A stretch of DNA of 64,000 nucleotides from Phaeobacter bryozoorum (lineage in GTDB: Bacteria; Pseudomonadota; Alphaproteobacteria; Rhodobacterales; Rhodobacteraceae). This document shows positions 42,016-51,900 of the stretch, piece after piece. The stretch lies in NCBI RefSeq assembly GCF_041893525.1, contig NZ_CP169068.1; one strand, written 5' to 3'. Below the pieces are notes generated by a model. The model made no database searches and was not told the origin of the DNA. It saw nothing but the letters and a program-made list of their open reading frames with translations. Numbering within the stretch: the first letter of the stretch is position 1; every line of letters starts with the position of its first letter. The position numbers and the translations under genes are program-made.

Positions 42016-42441
42016 ATGAAATCTTTGATCAGAGCCGCAGTGGCGGCCTGCACCCTATTTGCCGCAGCGCCCGTTGTCGCGGCACCGGTGACCTATGATT
42101 GCCAGATCACCTCCTATGAGAAATACGGATGGCTGTCGCCGCGTGTTCTGGTCTTTGTCGATCATGACCAGAAAGTCACGGGCGTGATGGATGGCGTTAT
42201 TGCCAGCGTACAGAAAACCCCGATGATCGTGCCTTACGATCTGCGTTCCAAAAACCGGCTCAAGCTGAAGTGGACCGTCAATAATATTGATGCGCGTTCG
42301 GGGTCTGCCAAGGCAAGCTATTCGGCCACGATGGATGAGCCGCGCATGAAGCTGTCGATTACAGCGCGCGTGCATGGCTATGATAACCGTCCGTCCGGCA
42401 GCGGGCCGTGCACCCGCAGCAACGTTAAGCTGAGCAGGTAA
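42016..42441 (+). CDS. Hypothetical secreted protein (paralogue 2 of a tandem pair)
   Basis: The 141-residue product has a signal peptide to about residue 23 (Ala-Ala-Pro-Val-Val-Ala-Ala). The mature part starts Tyr-Asp-Cys-Gln-Ile and has the second cysteine near the C terminus (Gly-Pro-Cys-Thr-Arg). The layout and several phrases (Tyr-x-Cys near the start, Gly-Trp-Leu/Ile, Leu-Lys-Trp-Thr-Val/Ser-Trp-Thr-Val) match the preceding gene, so the two arose by duplication, although they are now well diverged. The 114-bp gap between them suggests one transcript or paired control. Function unknown. The next gene downstream is sodB. Confidence 0.72.
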   Translation: MKSLIRAAVAACTLFAAAPVVAAPVTYDCQITSYEKYGWLSPRVLVFVDHDQKVTGVMDGVIASVQKTPMIVPYDLRSKNRLKLKWTVNNIDARSGSAKASYSATMDEPRMKLSITARVHGYDNRPSGSGPCTRSNVKLSR

Positions 42442-42609
42442 GCCCGCAGTGCAGGATCCGTTGCCGATCGTCTAACGGCCTGCGGCGGCTGCCTCTTTTC
42501 CTGCTGACCGGGTTATTTTTTAGCTGTTTCCCCGGCTTGGCCTTGACCAATGGGGGCACCAGCCGCATGTATCTGCCTAGGAACGAAACAGACAATACAG
42601 GGGGCCCAG

Positions 42610-43209
42610 ATGGCTTTTGAACTTCCCGATCTTCCTTATGCCCATGACGCGCTGGCATCCAAAGGCATGTCCGCAGAAACGCTGGAATACCACCACGACC
42701 TGCATCACAAGGCCTATGTGGACAACGGCAACAAGCTGATCGCCGGCACCGAGTGGGACGGCAAGTCCATGGAAGAGATCATCAAGGGCACCTATGACGC
42801 AAATGCCGTCGCCCAGAGCGGTATCTTCAACAACATCTCCCAGCTGTGGAACCACAACCAGTTCTGGGAAATGATGGGTCCGGGCGACAGCAAGATGCCG
42901 GGCGAGCTGGAAAAGGCTCTGGTCGACAGCTTTGGCTCCGTTGACAAGTTCAAGGAAGAGTTCTCTGCCGCAGGCGCGGGTCAGTTCGGCTCCGGCTGGG
43001 CCTGGCTGGTCAAGGACACCGACGGCGGCCTGAAGGTGACCAAGACCGAAAACGGCGTGAACCCGGTCTGCTTTGGTCAGACAGCACTGCTGGGCTGTGA
43101 CGTGTGGGAGCATTCCTACTATATCGATTTCCGCAACAAGCGTCCGGCCTATCTGACCAACTTCCTCGACAATCTGGTCAACTGGGAAAACGTCGCTTCG
43201 CGCATGTGA
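42610..43209 (+). CDS. sodB: superoxide dismutase, Fe-type
   Basis: Cytosolic enzyme that converts superoxide to hydrogen peroxide and oxygen. The 199-residue product has the metal ligands in order: His28 (LEYHHDLHH), the second His in LWNHNQFW, and the Asp/His of DVWEHSYYIDF. The distal block FGSGWAWL and the LNNxx-type dimer region are present. The composition around QSGIFNN and the Gly-Gln-Phe-Gly positions favours Fe over Mn, but metal choice cannot be proven from sequence. The ATG at 42610 is the family start; the frame opens at 42550 with 20 unlikely residues. A strong terminator follows the stop. Likely monocistronic. Confidence 0.95.
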   Translation: MAFELPDLPYAHDALASKGMSAETLEYHHDLHHKAYVDNGNKLIAGTEWDGKSMEEIIKGTYDANAVAQSGIFNNISQLWNHNQFWEMMGPGDSKMPGELEKALVDSFGSVDKFKEEFSAAGAGQFGSGWAWLVKDTDGGLKVTKTENGVNPVCFGQTALLGCDVWEHSYYIDFRNKRPAYLTNFLDNLVNWENVASRM

Positions 43210-43235
43210 TCTTTTGGGATCAGTGATTGATCTTG

Positions 43236-43268
43236 GGCCTCGTCCGGTATCGGACGGGGCCTTTCTTT
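43236..43268 (+). terminator. Rho-independent terminator of sodB
   Basis: An 11-base stem (GGCCTCGTCCG with CGGACGGGGCC, one G-T pair) with a four-base loop is followed by TTTCTTT. It lies 27 bases after the sodB stop. Confidence 0.9.
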
Positions 43269-43351
43269 ATTGCGCGGGCGCGGGCCGAGGGGGGAACAAA
43301 ACGCCTCTTTGGCGGTTGTGTTGGTGAACCCGATAAAAATGGAGGACCGAC

Positions 43352-43552
43352 ATGGCAGACCGCGTGAGATCAAAGGATGGCCGTCAGGAAACCAAGGAAA
43401 TCCTGGGCGCCGAGGGCAGCGTTTCGCATGGCGGGCGCACCGGTGGCCGACTGGCCCGGGAGGTGGCGACCGAGGACGAGGAAAAACGTGCCAAGGAACG
43501 CCCTGCCGGTGCGACACGGGTGACCAAATCCAACGAGCAGGAGGACCAATAA
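43352..43552 (+). CDS. Small basic hypothetical protein upstream of the host-attachment gene
   Basis: The 66-residue product is hydrophilic, rich in Glu, Lys, Arg and Gly, with a phrase around Gly-Gly-Arg-Thr-Gly-Gly-Arg-Leu. No family is recognised. The ATG at 43352 has GGAGG 11-15 bases upstream. Its stop overlaps the start of the next gene by one base, so the pair is coupled. Composition suggests a disordered or nucleic-acid-associated protein. Likely real because of the ribosome site and coupling, though it is short. Confidence 0.6.
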   Translation: MADRVRSKDGRQETKEILGAEGSVSHGGRTGGRLAREVATEDEEKRAKERPAGATRVTKSNEQEDQ

Positions 43553-44004
43553 TGGCTCAGCTAGACCACGGCACATATGTTCTGGTGACCGACAGCGAAA
43601 AGGCATTGCTGCTGCAAAACACCACCGATGCGCAGAACCCGCATCTGGAGGTGCGCCGCAAGGAAGAGCAGGACAATCCCTCCGATATCGAACAATCGGC
43701 CAACCGTCCCGGCCGGATGCACGACGGCGGTGTTGGCCACCGTTCGGCGCTGGATGATACCGACTGGCACGAGCTGGCCAAGGAGCGCTTTGCCGACGAT
43801 ATCGCAGAGCTGCTCTATGAGCGGGCGCACAAGGGCAAACTGGGCAAGATCGTTCTGGTCGCCTCGCCGCAGGTGCTCGGCAATCTGCGCGACAAGCTGC
43901 ACAAGGAGGTGCAGGATCTGGTGCTGGCGGAGATCCCGAAGACGCTGACCAACCACCCGATCGACGAGATCGAGAAGATTGTTCAGCAGGAGCTGGCCGC
44001 CTGA
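43552..44004 (+). CDS. Host attachment family protein (baeRF-like)
   Basis: The 150-residue product resembles the 'host attachment protein' family, whose members share the bacterial-archaeal eRF1-like (baeRF) fold. It has Gly-Thr-Tyr-Val-Leu-Val-Thr-Asp near the N terminus, a Gly-Arg-Met-His-Asp-Gly-Gly-Val-Gly-His-Arg-Ser-Ala-Leu middle block, a Phe-Ala-Asp-Asp-Ile-Ala-Glu-Leu-Leu helix, and ILVASPQVLGNL-like text near residue 105 (here IVLVASPQVLGNL). The name goes back to Agrobacterium proteins; the biochemical role, perhaps linked to stalled ribosomes, is not settled. It follows the 66-residue gene with a one-base overlap and an AGGAGG site. No other partner nearby. Confidence 0.83.
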   Translation: MAQLDHGTYVLVTDSEKALLLQNTTDAQNPHLEVRRKEEQDNPSDIEQSANRPGRMHDGGVGHRSALDDTDWHELAKERFADDIAELLYERAHKGKLGKIVLVASPQVLGNLRDKLHKEVQDLVLAEIPKTLTNHPIDEIEKIVQQELAA

Positions 44005-44091
44005 TCCCGGCGGTGTGCGCGAAACGCATTTATCTGGCAAATTCACAGACCAACGCGGTGCAGGAATGCGCCGCGTTATTTGTTGTCGAGA

Positions 44092-44634
44092 TCAGCCGCG
44101 CAGCGCGGTCAGCGCATCCTCGACGCTGGTGACCCAGGTGAGCGCCGCCGTTGTCTCGGCCCCGGCGAACCCTTCGGCCACCACATGCTCCACCAGGGCC
44201 TTCAGCGGATCCCAGTAACCGTCGATGTTGAGGACCAGGATCGGTTTCCGGTGCAGGTCGAGCTGACGCCAGGTCAGCGCCTCGAACAGCTCGTCAAGCG
44301 AGCCGGCACCGCCCGGCAGCACCACCACGGCATCGGCGTTGTAGAGCATCACCTTTTTGCGTTCGTGCATGGTTTCGGTGACCACATAGGTGTTGAGGTC
44401 GGTCTTGGCGACCTCGCGGCGGACCAGATGTTCGGGAATGACGCCAAAGGTGCGCCCGCCCGCCGCCTGTGCCGCCCGCGCCACCCGGCCCATCAGCCCG
44501 ACATCCCCGGCGCCATAGACCAGCCGCTGCCCCTGTTGGGCAAGCCCGGTTCCGAGCGCCTCGGCGGCCTCGGCATAGGCCGGACGGATCCCATCGCGCG
44601 ATCCACAATACACACAGACGGAATGAATACGCAT
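44092..44634 (-). CDS. LOG family protein (TIGR00730 Rossmann fold)
   Basis: The 180-residue product starts MRIHSVCVYCGSRDG and contains GGGxGLMG-like sequence (here VYGAGDVGLMGRVARAA) and the signature PGGAGSLDELFE with Arg before Lys-Lys-Val-Met. These define the LOG/YgdH-type phosphoribohydrolase family, which cleaves nucleoside monophosphates; plant members activate cytokinins. Length is standard. The ATG at 44634 is the family start; the frame opens at 44700, but that part overlaps the promoter region of the LysM gene. Divergent from the LysM gene. Confidence 0.92.
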   Translation of the reverse strand: MRIHSVCVYCGSRDGIRPAYAEAAEALGTGLAQQGQRLVYGAGDVGLMGRVARAAQAAGGRTFGVIPEHLVRREVAKTDLNTYVVTETMHERKKVMLYNADAVVVLPGGAGSLDELFEALTWRQLDLHRKPILVLNIDGYWDPLKALVEHVVAEGFAGAETTAALTWVTSVEDALTALRG

Positions 44635-44798
44635 GGCAGTCACCTTTTTTGTTGTGTTCGGCGGGGAAATAAGTCGTCCTTTGGTCCCTGATAGCGGCAT
44701 TGTATGGCTGGCTCAAGCAAGCGGGGGGGACATCCCGCAGGATCGGACCCGAGGACGACCGGTGGAGGTCTTTTCGGGGTCGGAAGGGAAGGAATGGA

Positions 44799-46558
44799 AT
44801 GACGGATGTAACGGGCAAAGGTGGCATATCCGCCATCGCCATCGGGGGCGCTGCTGCGGTGGTCGCGGTGCTGGGCGGGGTGGTTTTCCTGCAATGGGGC
44901 GGTGGTGAGCGCGGCTTGGGCGGCGATGGCTCCGCCGCCAATGGCGACAAGGTGGTGATCACGCCGAGCGTCTCCGCCTCAGATCGCAAGCTGGCTTCGC
45001 CCGAGGTGGGCAGCGATGCGCCCGAAGAGACGGTGACAGAAACCGAGGTGACAGTGGCTGCGACGGATGCGACGGCACCGGCCGAGGTCGATCAGCCTGC
45101 GGGCGGTGAAGCGCCTGTCGAAGCGGCGGCGCGCGCGGATGCGGAGCAGGCGGCCGAGGCCGAGCAGGCGGTCGAGGTGGTTGTGGCAGGGGCAGCAGAG
45201 ACCAGCGCCGTCGAGGCCGCGCCATCGGCAGATGAGACGCCTGCTGAAACACCCGCCGTGACGTTGACAGCCCCGCAGATGGATCTTGCACGGTTTGAGA
45301 CCGATGGCAGCGGAATGGTTGCCGGGCGGGCGACGCCGGGATCGGTGATCTCGCTAATGCTGGACGGTGCGGTGCTGGAGACGCTGACGGTGCCGTCGGA
45401 TGGCAGCTTTGTGCTGTTCACCTCGGTTGCGCCCTCGGATCAGCCGCAGGTGATTTCGCTGACAGCCACCTTGGGGGAGGCGGTTGCGGCCTCTGATGCA
45501 GAGTTCATTCTGGCACCTGTCGTGCCCGTCGCGCCGGTGCAGGTGGCACAGGCCGACGCGGTTGATGCCCCGGTCGCCGAGGCGCCGGTGGCAGCGGATG
45601 TCGCAGCCGATGCGGCCGCCGAGGAAACCGTGAACGTGGCCGTTCAAAGCGAGGCTGCGCAGGCTGAGGCCGTGCAGAGCGAGGCAGTGGCAAGTGAGGC
45701 GGTGGCAAGTGAGGCGGTGCAGGCTGAGGTCACGACCGCTGCAACGGAAACAGCTGAAGCCTCTCCTGTTGTGAGCGCTGCACCTGCCGCACCGGTGGCG
45801 GCAGAGCTGGCCGCAGAACCGGATGCAGATCCCGCAGATGTTGCGCAGGCTGCGGTGGACAGCCCGGCTGAGGATAGTGCGGTGGCACCTGCCGAGGTGG
45901 CGGAAACCACAGTCGAGATGGCTGAGGCCGCTGCGGCGGATGTGGCGCAGACCACAGGCCAGGACGCGCCAGCCGCCGCCGCACCGGAACAGGTGGCGGT
46001 GCTGCGGTCCGATGCCAGCGGCGTGACGCTGGTCCAGCCCCCCACGCCGCGACTGGCAGAGGCGCCCGATACCGTGGCGCTGGAGACCATTTCCTATGAT
46101 GATGCGGGCTCCGTGGTGCTGAGCGGGCGGGTGCGCGCGGATGCGGTGGTGCGCGCCTATCTTGACAATGCGGCGATTGCCGATCTGCCGGTGGATGAGG
46201 AAGGCCGCTGGTCCGGTATTCTGCCCAATGTGGCGCCGGGGATCTACGCGCTGCGACTGGATGCGCTGGATACCGAGGGCAAGGTGCTGAGCCGCTTGAA
46301 ACCCCGTTCAAACGGGAAGCGCCGGAGGTGCTGCAACCGCCTGTCGAAACCGCAGCTGCCCCCGATGCCGCCCCAACCGGCACGCAGCCTCAGGTGCGCC
46401 TGGTCACGGTGCAGGAGGGCGATACGCTCTGGGCGATTTCGCGCGAACGTTATGGCGACGGGCTGCTGTATGTGCGGGTATTTGATGCCAACCGCGCGGC
46501 GATCCGCAACCCGGATCTGATCTACCCCGGTCAGGTATTCTCGGTGCCGGTGCAATAA
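44799..46558 (+). pseudogene. LysM-domain envelope protein with Ala/Glu-rich linker, interrupted by a one-base frameshift
   Basis: The gene starts at 44799 with an N-terminal transmembrane helix (about residues 10-32). A long Ala/Glu/Val-rich region follows (about 60-400, many Glu-Ala-Val repeats), then two beta-rich repeats (Val-Leu-Ser-Gly-Arg-Val). The frame then runs into meaningless Arg-rich sequence. One base added near 46296-46303 would restore LETPFKREAPEVL and join a frame encoding a LysM domain (VRLVTVQEGDTLWAISRERY), ending at 46558. LysM binds peptidoglycan. Either a real one-base deletion or a sequencing error. As written, the product lacks LysM and stops at 46520. Confidence 0.8.
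45648..45722. repeat. 15-bp tandem repeat in the LysM gene
   Basis: Five units of 15 bases (starting AGCGAGGCTGCGCAG, then GCTGAGGCCGTGCAG and variants) encode a Ser/Ala-Glu-Ala-Val-Gln/Ala pentapeptide repeat in a low-complexity linker. The length of such a tract may vary by slippage. Confidence 0.8.
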
Positions 46559-46695
46559 GACGACTGTCGCCGCGCGGGGGGGCTGCGCAAAGGCCGGGAT
46601 AATAGTCGGGCCAAAAGTCGGGATACGGCGCAGGGCCATGCTGGCCAATTGGTCGGCACGGCCCTATGTCAGAGGTCTTGCAACAAGGACATGTG

Positions 46696-48504
46696 ATGAC
46701 GGACAGCGATATGACCACTGCGCAGGAGGAGCGCCGTTCCGGCCTGCGCACCCTGCGCCGCGTTTTTCCCTACCTGTGGCCAAAGGATCAGGCCTGGGTC
46801 AAATACCGCGTGGTGGCGGCGCTGGCGGTGCTGATCCTGGCCAAGCTGGTCGCGGTCTATACGCCGATGCTCTACAAGGGTGCGGTCGATAGCCTCGCGG
46901 GAGAAGGCGTGCCGCCTCTGGCGTTGGGGGCTGTTGGTCTGACGGTGGCCTATGGCGTGGCGCGGGTTCTGACCACCGGGTTTCAGCAGCTGCGTGATGC
47001 GGTGTTTGCGCCTGTCGGTCAACGGGCACTGAGGCGTCTGGCGCTGGAGACCTTTCGCCATATTCACCGCCTGTCGATGCGCTATCACATCACCCGCAAA
47101 ACCGGCGGGCTGAGCCGGATTATCGAACGTGGCGTCAAAGGCGTGGAGTTCCTGCTGCGCTTTCTTCTGTTTTCCATCGGGCCTCTGGTGCTGGAGTTGG
47201 TGCTGGTTGCCGTCATCCTCGCGGTGCTGTTTGACATCTGGTATCTGGTCGTGGTGGCGGTCACTGTCGGGCTTTATGTCTGGTTCACCTTTGCGGTGAC
47301 GGAATGGCGGGTGAAACTGCGCCGCGAGATGAACAAGCAGGACACCGATGCCAACCAGAAGGCGATCGACAGCCTGCTGAACTATGAGACGGTCAAATAT
47401 TTCGGCGCCGAGGATCGTGAGACCGAGCGCTACGACGTGGCGATGCGGGCCTATGCCAAGGCCGCGCTGAAGACTGCCTATTCGCTGGCATTCCTGAACT
47501 TTGGCCAGAGCCTGGTGATCACCGGCGGTCTGGTGGTGGTGATGGTGATGGCCGCGATCGGCGTGCAGCAGGGTAATCTGACGGTGGGCGATTTTGTCAT
47601 GGTCAACGCCTATATGATCCAGATCACCGTGCCGCTGAACTTTCTCGGGACCGTCTACCGTGAGATCCGTCAGAGCCTTGTGGATATGGGCGAGATGTTC
47701 GATCTGATCGAACAGGACCCGGATGTGAAGGATCGGGGTGATGCCAAGGTGTTGCAGGTCAACGGCGGTGCCATCACGCTGGAGAATGTGGAGTTCGGCT
47801 ACGACAGCGACCGGCAGATCCTGAGAGGCGTGAGTATTGAGGTGGCGGCGGGGCAGACCGTGGCCATCGTTGGGTCTACCGGGTCGGGCAAATCCACTAT
47901 CGGGCGGCTGTTGTTCCGGTTCTATGATGTCACCCGCGGGGCCTTGCGCATTGACGGGCAGGATGTGCGGGATGTCACGCAAAAGAGCCTTCATGCCGCG
48001 ATTGGCGTGGTGCCGCAGGATACCGTGCTGTTCAACGATACGATCCGCTACAATATCGCCTATGGCCGTGCTGGAGCCACGCAGGAAGAGGTGGAACAGG
48101 CCGCGCGGGATGCGCAGATCCACGACTTCATCATGCGGCTGCCTGAGGGGTATGAGACGCAGGTCGGCGAGCGGGGGCTGAAGCTGTCGGGCGGTGAGAA
48201 GCAGCGGGTGGGCATTGCCCGTACCCTGCTGAAGAACCCGCCAATCCTGCTGCTGGACGAGGCGACATCGGCGCTGGACAGCGACACAGAACAAGAGATC
48301 AAGGAGGCGCTGTCGCGCGCCGGGCAGGGGCGGACGGTGATCACCATTGCCCACCGTCTGAGCACGGTTGCAGAGGCCGACCAGATCATTGTGCTGGAAC
48401 AGGGCGAGATCGCCGAGCGCGGCACCCATGACGAGCTGCTGGCCAGCGAAGGCCGCTACGCGCATCTGTGGCAGCGCCAGCAATCGGATCAGGACGCCGC
48501 CTGA
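46696..48504 (+). CDS. ABC transporter permease/ATP-binding protein, Atm1/HMT1 type
   Basis: A half-transporter with an N-terminal membrane domain (about residues 25-310, six helices) and a C-terminal ATPase domain. The motifs are Walker A GSTGSGKSTIGRLL, Q-loop Val-Val-Pro-Gln-Asp, signature LSGGEKQRVGIARTL and Walker B ILLLDEATSALD, then the His of the switch region. The pattern in the membrane region (RLSMRYHITRKTGGLSRIIERG) is that of the Atm1/ABCB7 branch, which exports a glutathione-linked sulfur compound for Fe-S assembly or handles heavy metals. I set the start at the ATG 46696 with AAGGA six bases upstream; 46666 and GTG 46693 are alternatives. The preceding frame of the LysM gene ends 137 bp upstream. 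Confidence 0.92.
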   Translation: MTDSDMTTAQEERRSGLRTLRRVFPYLWPKDQAWVKYRVVAALAVLILAKLVAVYTPMLYKGAVDSLAGEGVPPLALGAVGLTVAYGVARVLTTGFQQLRDAVFAPVGQRALRRLALETFRHIHRLSMRYHITRKTGGLSRIIERGVKGVEFLLRFLLFSIGPLVLELVLVAVILAVLFDIWYLVVVAVTVGLYVWFTFAVTEWRVKLRREMNKQDTDANQKAIDSLLNYETVKYFGAEDRETERYDVAMRAYAKAALKTAYSLAFLNFGQSLVITGGLVVVMVMAAIGVQQGNLTVGDFVMVNAYMIQITVPLNFLGTVYREIRQSLVDMGEMFDLIEQDPDVKDRGDAKVLQVNGGAITLENVEFGYDSDRQILRGVSIEVAAGQTVAIVGSTGSGKSTIGRLLFRFYDVTRGALRIDGQDVRDVTQKSLHAAIGVVPQDTVLFNDTIRYNIAYGRAGATQEEVEQAARDAQIHDFIMRLPEGYETQVGERGLKLSGGEKQRVGIARTLLKNPPILLLDEATSALDSDTEQEIKEALSRAGQGRTVITIAHRLSTVAEADQIIVLEQGEIAERGTHDELLASEGRYAHLWQRQQSDQDAA

Positions 48505-48539
48505 TCACCCTGCGGGGATAAGGGGGGTCTGCGGCGCGG

Positions 48540-48767
48540 CTAGCCGCTGACGTAGACCCCGTCCTTTGGTTTGTAGAAAATCTTTTGATTGTGCAGCCGT
48601 CCGAGCAGATCGTGGATCTGACGCAGGCTGTCGGCGCGGTTGTGACCGGCGATGCCCTGCACGGTTTGACTGCCGTCAGCCAGTGCGTCCCGCGTGCGTT
48701 GCAGTGCGGTTTCGATCAGATCGACGTCGGCAATGGTGAGTTCGAACATATCGTTGAAATCGGGCAT
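48540..48767 (-). CDS. Conserved hypothetical protein
   Basis: The 75-residue product from the Met at 48767 begins MPDFNDMFELTIADVDLIET and has mixed helices with Gln-Ile-His-Asp-Leu-Leu-Gly-Arg-Leu, ending Tyr-Lys-Pro-Lys-Asp-Gly-Val-Tyr-Val-Ser-Gly. I do not recognise a family. It is convergent with the ABC exporter gene, 36 bp from its stop. Codon use and the clear frame favour a real gene. The frame opens at 48956, but the longer version contains low-complexity sequence. Function unknown. Confidence 0.6.
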   Translation of the reverse strand: MPDFNDMFELTIADVDLIETALQRTRDALADGSQTVQGIAGHNRADSLRQIHDLLGRLHNQKIFYKPKDGVYVSG

Positions 48768-48944
48768 CTGATGGGTCCTCTCTGCTGGCGGGGCTGGCTG
48801 GAACCGCGCGGCTGTCTTCTGGCGCCCGGCTGGTGCTGCGGTCGGCGGAATGTCTTCAGGCTGGCCCAGCTGGCCGTTCATTACCACCAAAATATGCAGA
48901 TGCGGCGGATTGGTCGCTGGCCGCCGATGGCTGCGCTTTGGTCC

Positions 48945-48980
48945 CAACAAACGCACAACGCCCCGCGGTGGCGGGGCGTT
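48945..48980 (-). terminator. Terminator of the RND efflux operon
   Basis: AACGCCCCGC (48957-48966) and GCGGGGCGTT (48971-48980) form a perfect 10-base stem with a four-base loop. On the minus strand it follows the RND stop at 48987 by six bases, and the sequence after it is T-rich (GTTTGTT). Strong intrinsic terminator. Confidence 0.8.
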
Positions 48981-48986
48981 GGCTGG

Positions 48987-51900
48987 TTATTCGGCGGCGC
49001 GCAGCGGTGTTGAGGGCGGTTTGCCCTTCTCTTCCTCCCAGCCCTCGTCCGGCCTGGTCTGTGCCGCTTCGGGCGCCGACATCGCTGGGTCTCGTTCATT
49101 GTCCAGCCTGCCTTCACGCTCCCACAGGATCTCGGTGGTGGGCAGGGTGCGGGCCTTGGTCGCGAGGCGCATGTCTCGCGCGATCTGGCTGGACCGCCCG
49201 CCGGTAAGCCGTGCAAGCAGGCGGCCAAGGGCGGCGACATAGATCCACAGCCACACCCGGATCGCCAGCAGCGAGGGTGTCACCAGCAGCGTCAGCACGG
49301 TGGCAATCCCCAGACCAAAGACCACGGCGGTAGCCAGCTGTTTCCACCACAGCGAGGTCGGGCTGTCGATGGAATAGCCGCCATTGATGAAATCGAGGCT
49401 GAGCCCGAACATCATCGGTGCCAGGCCGGCCATCGTGGTGATGGTGGTCAGCAGAACCGGACGGATCCGCGCCTCGGTGGTGCGGATGATCGCCTCGATC
49501 CGGGGCATCTTCTGGGCATATTCCTGATAGGTGTCGATCAGAACGATATTGTTGTTCACCACGATGCCTGCCAGCGCCACGATGCCGGTGCCGGTCATGA
49601 TGATCGAGAACGGCTGCTGCATGACCATCATGCCAATCAGCACGCCGGTGGTGGACAGCACCACCGCCAGAAGAACCAGGATGGAATTGTAAAAGCTGTT
49701 GAACTGCGCCAGGAGGATCACGAACATCAGCCCCAGCGCCCCGGCAAAGGCCTTCATCAGGAAGGCGCCGGATTCGGCCTGTTCTTCCTGATCGCCGGTC
49801 CATTCCCAGGTGATATCGGCGGGCAGCGGATCGCTCTCCAGCCACTCGGTCAGCTTGGCGATGCGCTCGTTGGCGTTGAGCGCCACAACACGGGCGCCAT
49901 CCTCCAGCGCCGATTGCAGGGCCTCTTGTGTGGCCGCGCCTTCAAGACTGCGCAGCCTGAACGCTGTGCCATCCGGGCCGGTCAACTCGCCGGTTGCGGT
50001 TCCTTCGGGGAGAGATTTGACATAGGCCAGCGTCTGCTCCTTGCCGTCCTCGGTCTCGGTGGTGATGACCTTTGACAGGCCCGGTTCGATATCCGCCTTC
50101 ACGTCGTAATAGCGCTGCTGTTCGACGCGGCTGATTTTTTCCAGCTTGGGAACAGGATGGCGGGTGATGAAGTTCGACAGCGGCACCAGCCCATCCTCGG
50201 TGCGCAGTTTCAGCGCATCAAGGGTGGAGAGGACGCGGTCTTCTTCGGGCAGGCGAACGCGGATTTCAATTTCCTCGTCCGAGCTGTCAACGCGCATGGT
50301 GTCCAGAAGGATGCCGCGCGTGACCAGCTGCACCATGGCGCCAACGGTCGCCACATCGGCGCCGTACCGCCCGGCCTTTTCGACATCGACGTCGATCTGC
50401 CAGTCGATACCGGGAAGCGGCAGGCTGTCCTCGATCAGGTCAAGACCGGGGGTTGCCTCGAACTGGGCGCGGGCCTGCTCGGTGGCGGCGGTCAGCGTGT
50501 CCCAGCTGTCGCCTTTCAGACGCAGGTGCACAGGTTTGCCGGAGGCGGGCCCCTGTGCCAGCGCGCGGATTTCCGCTTCAAAGCCCGGCAGCTTGGCCAG
50601 TTCGGCGTTGATCTCCTCGATCACCGTATCGCCGTCGAACTCGGTTGCCGTCACCTCGCGGGTGAACCAGCCGTTGAACCAGCTTTCGGTCTGGGTCGGC
50701 CGGTCCTCCCATGGGATGATCTCGAACTGGACCTGACCGATGGTATCGGGTGGGGTCTGGGCGCCCGAGGCATCGGTGTTCAGCCCGCCTTCACCGGCAA
50801 AGGAGAAGACATTCACGACCGCCGGATGCGACAGGATCACCTGTTCGGTCTGGCGCACCATCTCATCCTCTTCGGTCAGCGAGGTATTGCCACGGGCGCG
50901 CACATAGGCGGTGGCCTGCTCCGGCTCGGATTCGACGAAGAATTCAACGCCGTAGTTGTTCTGACCGAACATGGTGAAGACGGTCATGATGGCAAAGGCG
51001 ATCGCCCCGATGGTGACGATGGGCATGACCGGATTGCCGACGATGAATTTGATGAAATGGCCAAAGGGCGTGTGTTTGTAGCCGGCATCGACGGATTTCT
51101 CGGTCCGGTGCAGACTGGCCGCGCCCAGCGTGACCGAGGCCCCGAAGGCCGCCAGCACGAAGACCAGCGCACCAAAGATCAGCGCGGCGGTATCGGGCAC
51201 CTGAGCGGGCAGCAGATAGCCCCCGTTGAGCATCTGCATCGCCCCTGCAAACATACCCCAGAGCATCACCGGCACCAGAGCGGCCCGCAGCCACCAGGGT
51301 GCAACCGCCCGTAGCCCGTCGGAGAGGTTTTCAAACAGGCGGCTCATGCGGCCGGTGACACCGCCCATGACGGGCAGATAGATCAGCGCCACCACCAGCG
51401 ATGCCGAGAGCACGAAGATCAGCGTGACCGGCAGCATTCCCATGAATTCACCGGGGACACCGGGCCAGAACAGCATCGGCAGAAAGGCACAGAGCGTGGT
51501 CGCGGTTGAGGAAACCACCGGCCAGAACATCCGCTGCGCCGCCTCGACATAGGCGTGCATCGGGCCGGTGCCTTCCTTGATCCGCTTGTCGGCGTATTCG
51601 ACCACCACGATGGCGCCATCCACCAGCATACCCACTGCAAGGATCAGGCCGAACATCACGATATTGGAGATGCTCACGCCCATCACCGCAAGGAAGGCAA
51701 AACACAAAAGGAAGGAGGTCGGGATTGCAAAACCGACCAGCAGCGCGGCACGGCTGCCAAGCGCCGACAGCACCACGATCATCACCAGAGCAACAGCGGT
51801 CAGGACCGAACCTTCCAGCTGGCTCACCATGGAGCCGACGACGCGGCTCTGGTCGTTGGAGGTGCCGACGGAGACGGCGGCCTTCAGCTCGGGCGGCCAT

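Noticed and set aside
42455..42520. Possible tRNA-like or hairpin segment after the second secreted protein gene
   Set aside because: No acceptor stem, T-loop or anticodon arm could be formed; only short GC pairings.
46669..48483. 604-residue minus-strand frame opposite the ABC exporter
   Set aside because: Shadow of a gene with Walker motifs on the plus strand; composition is His/Gln/Arg-rich.
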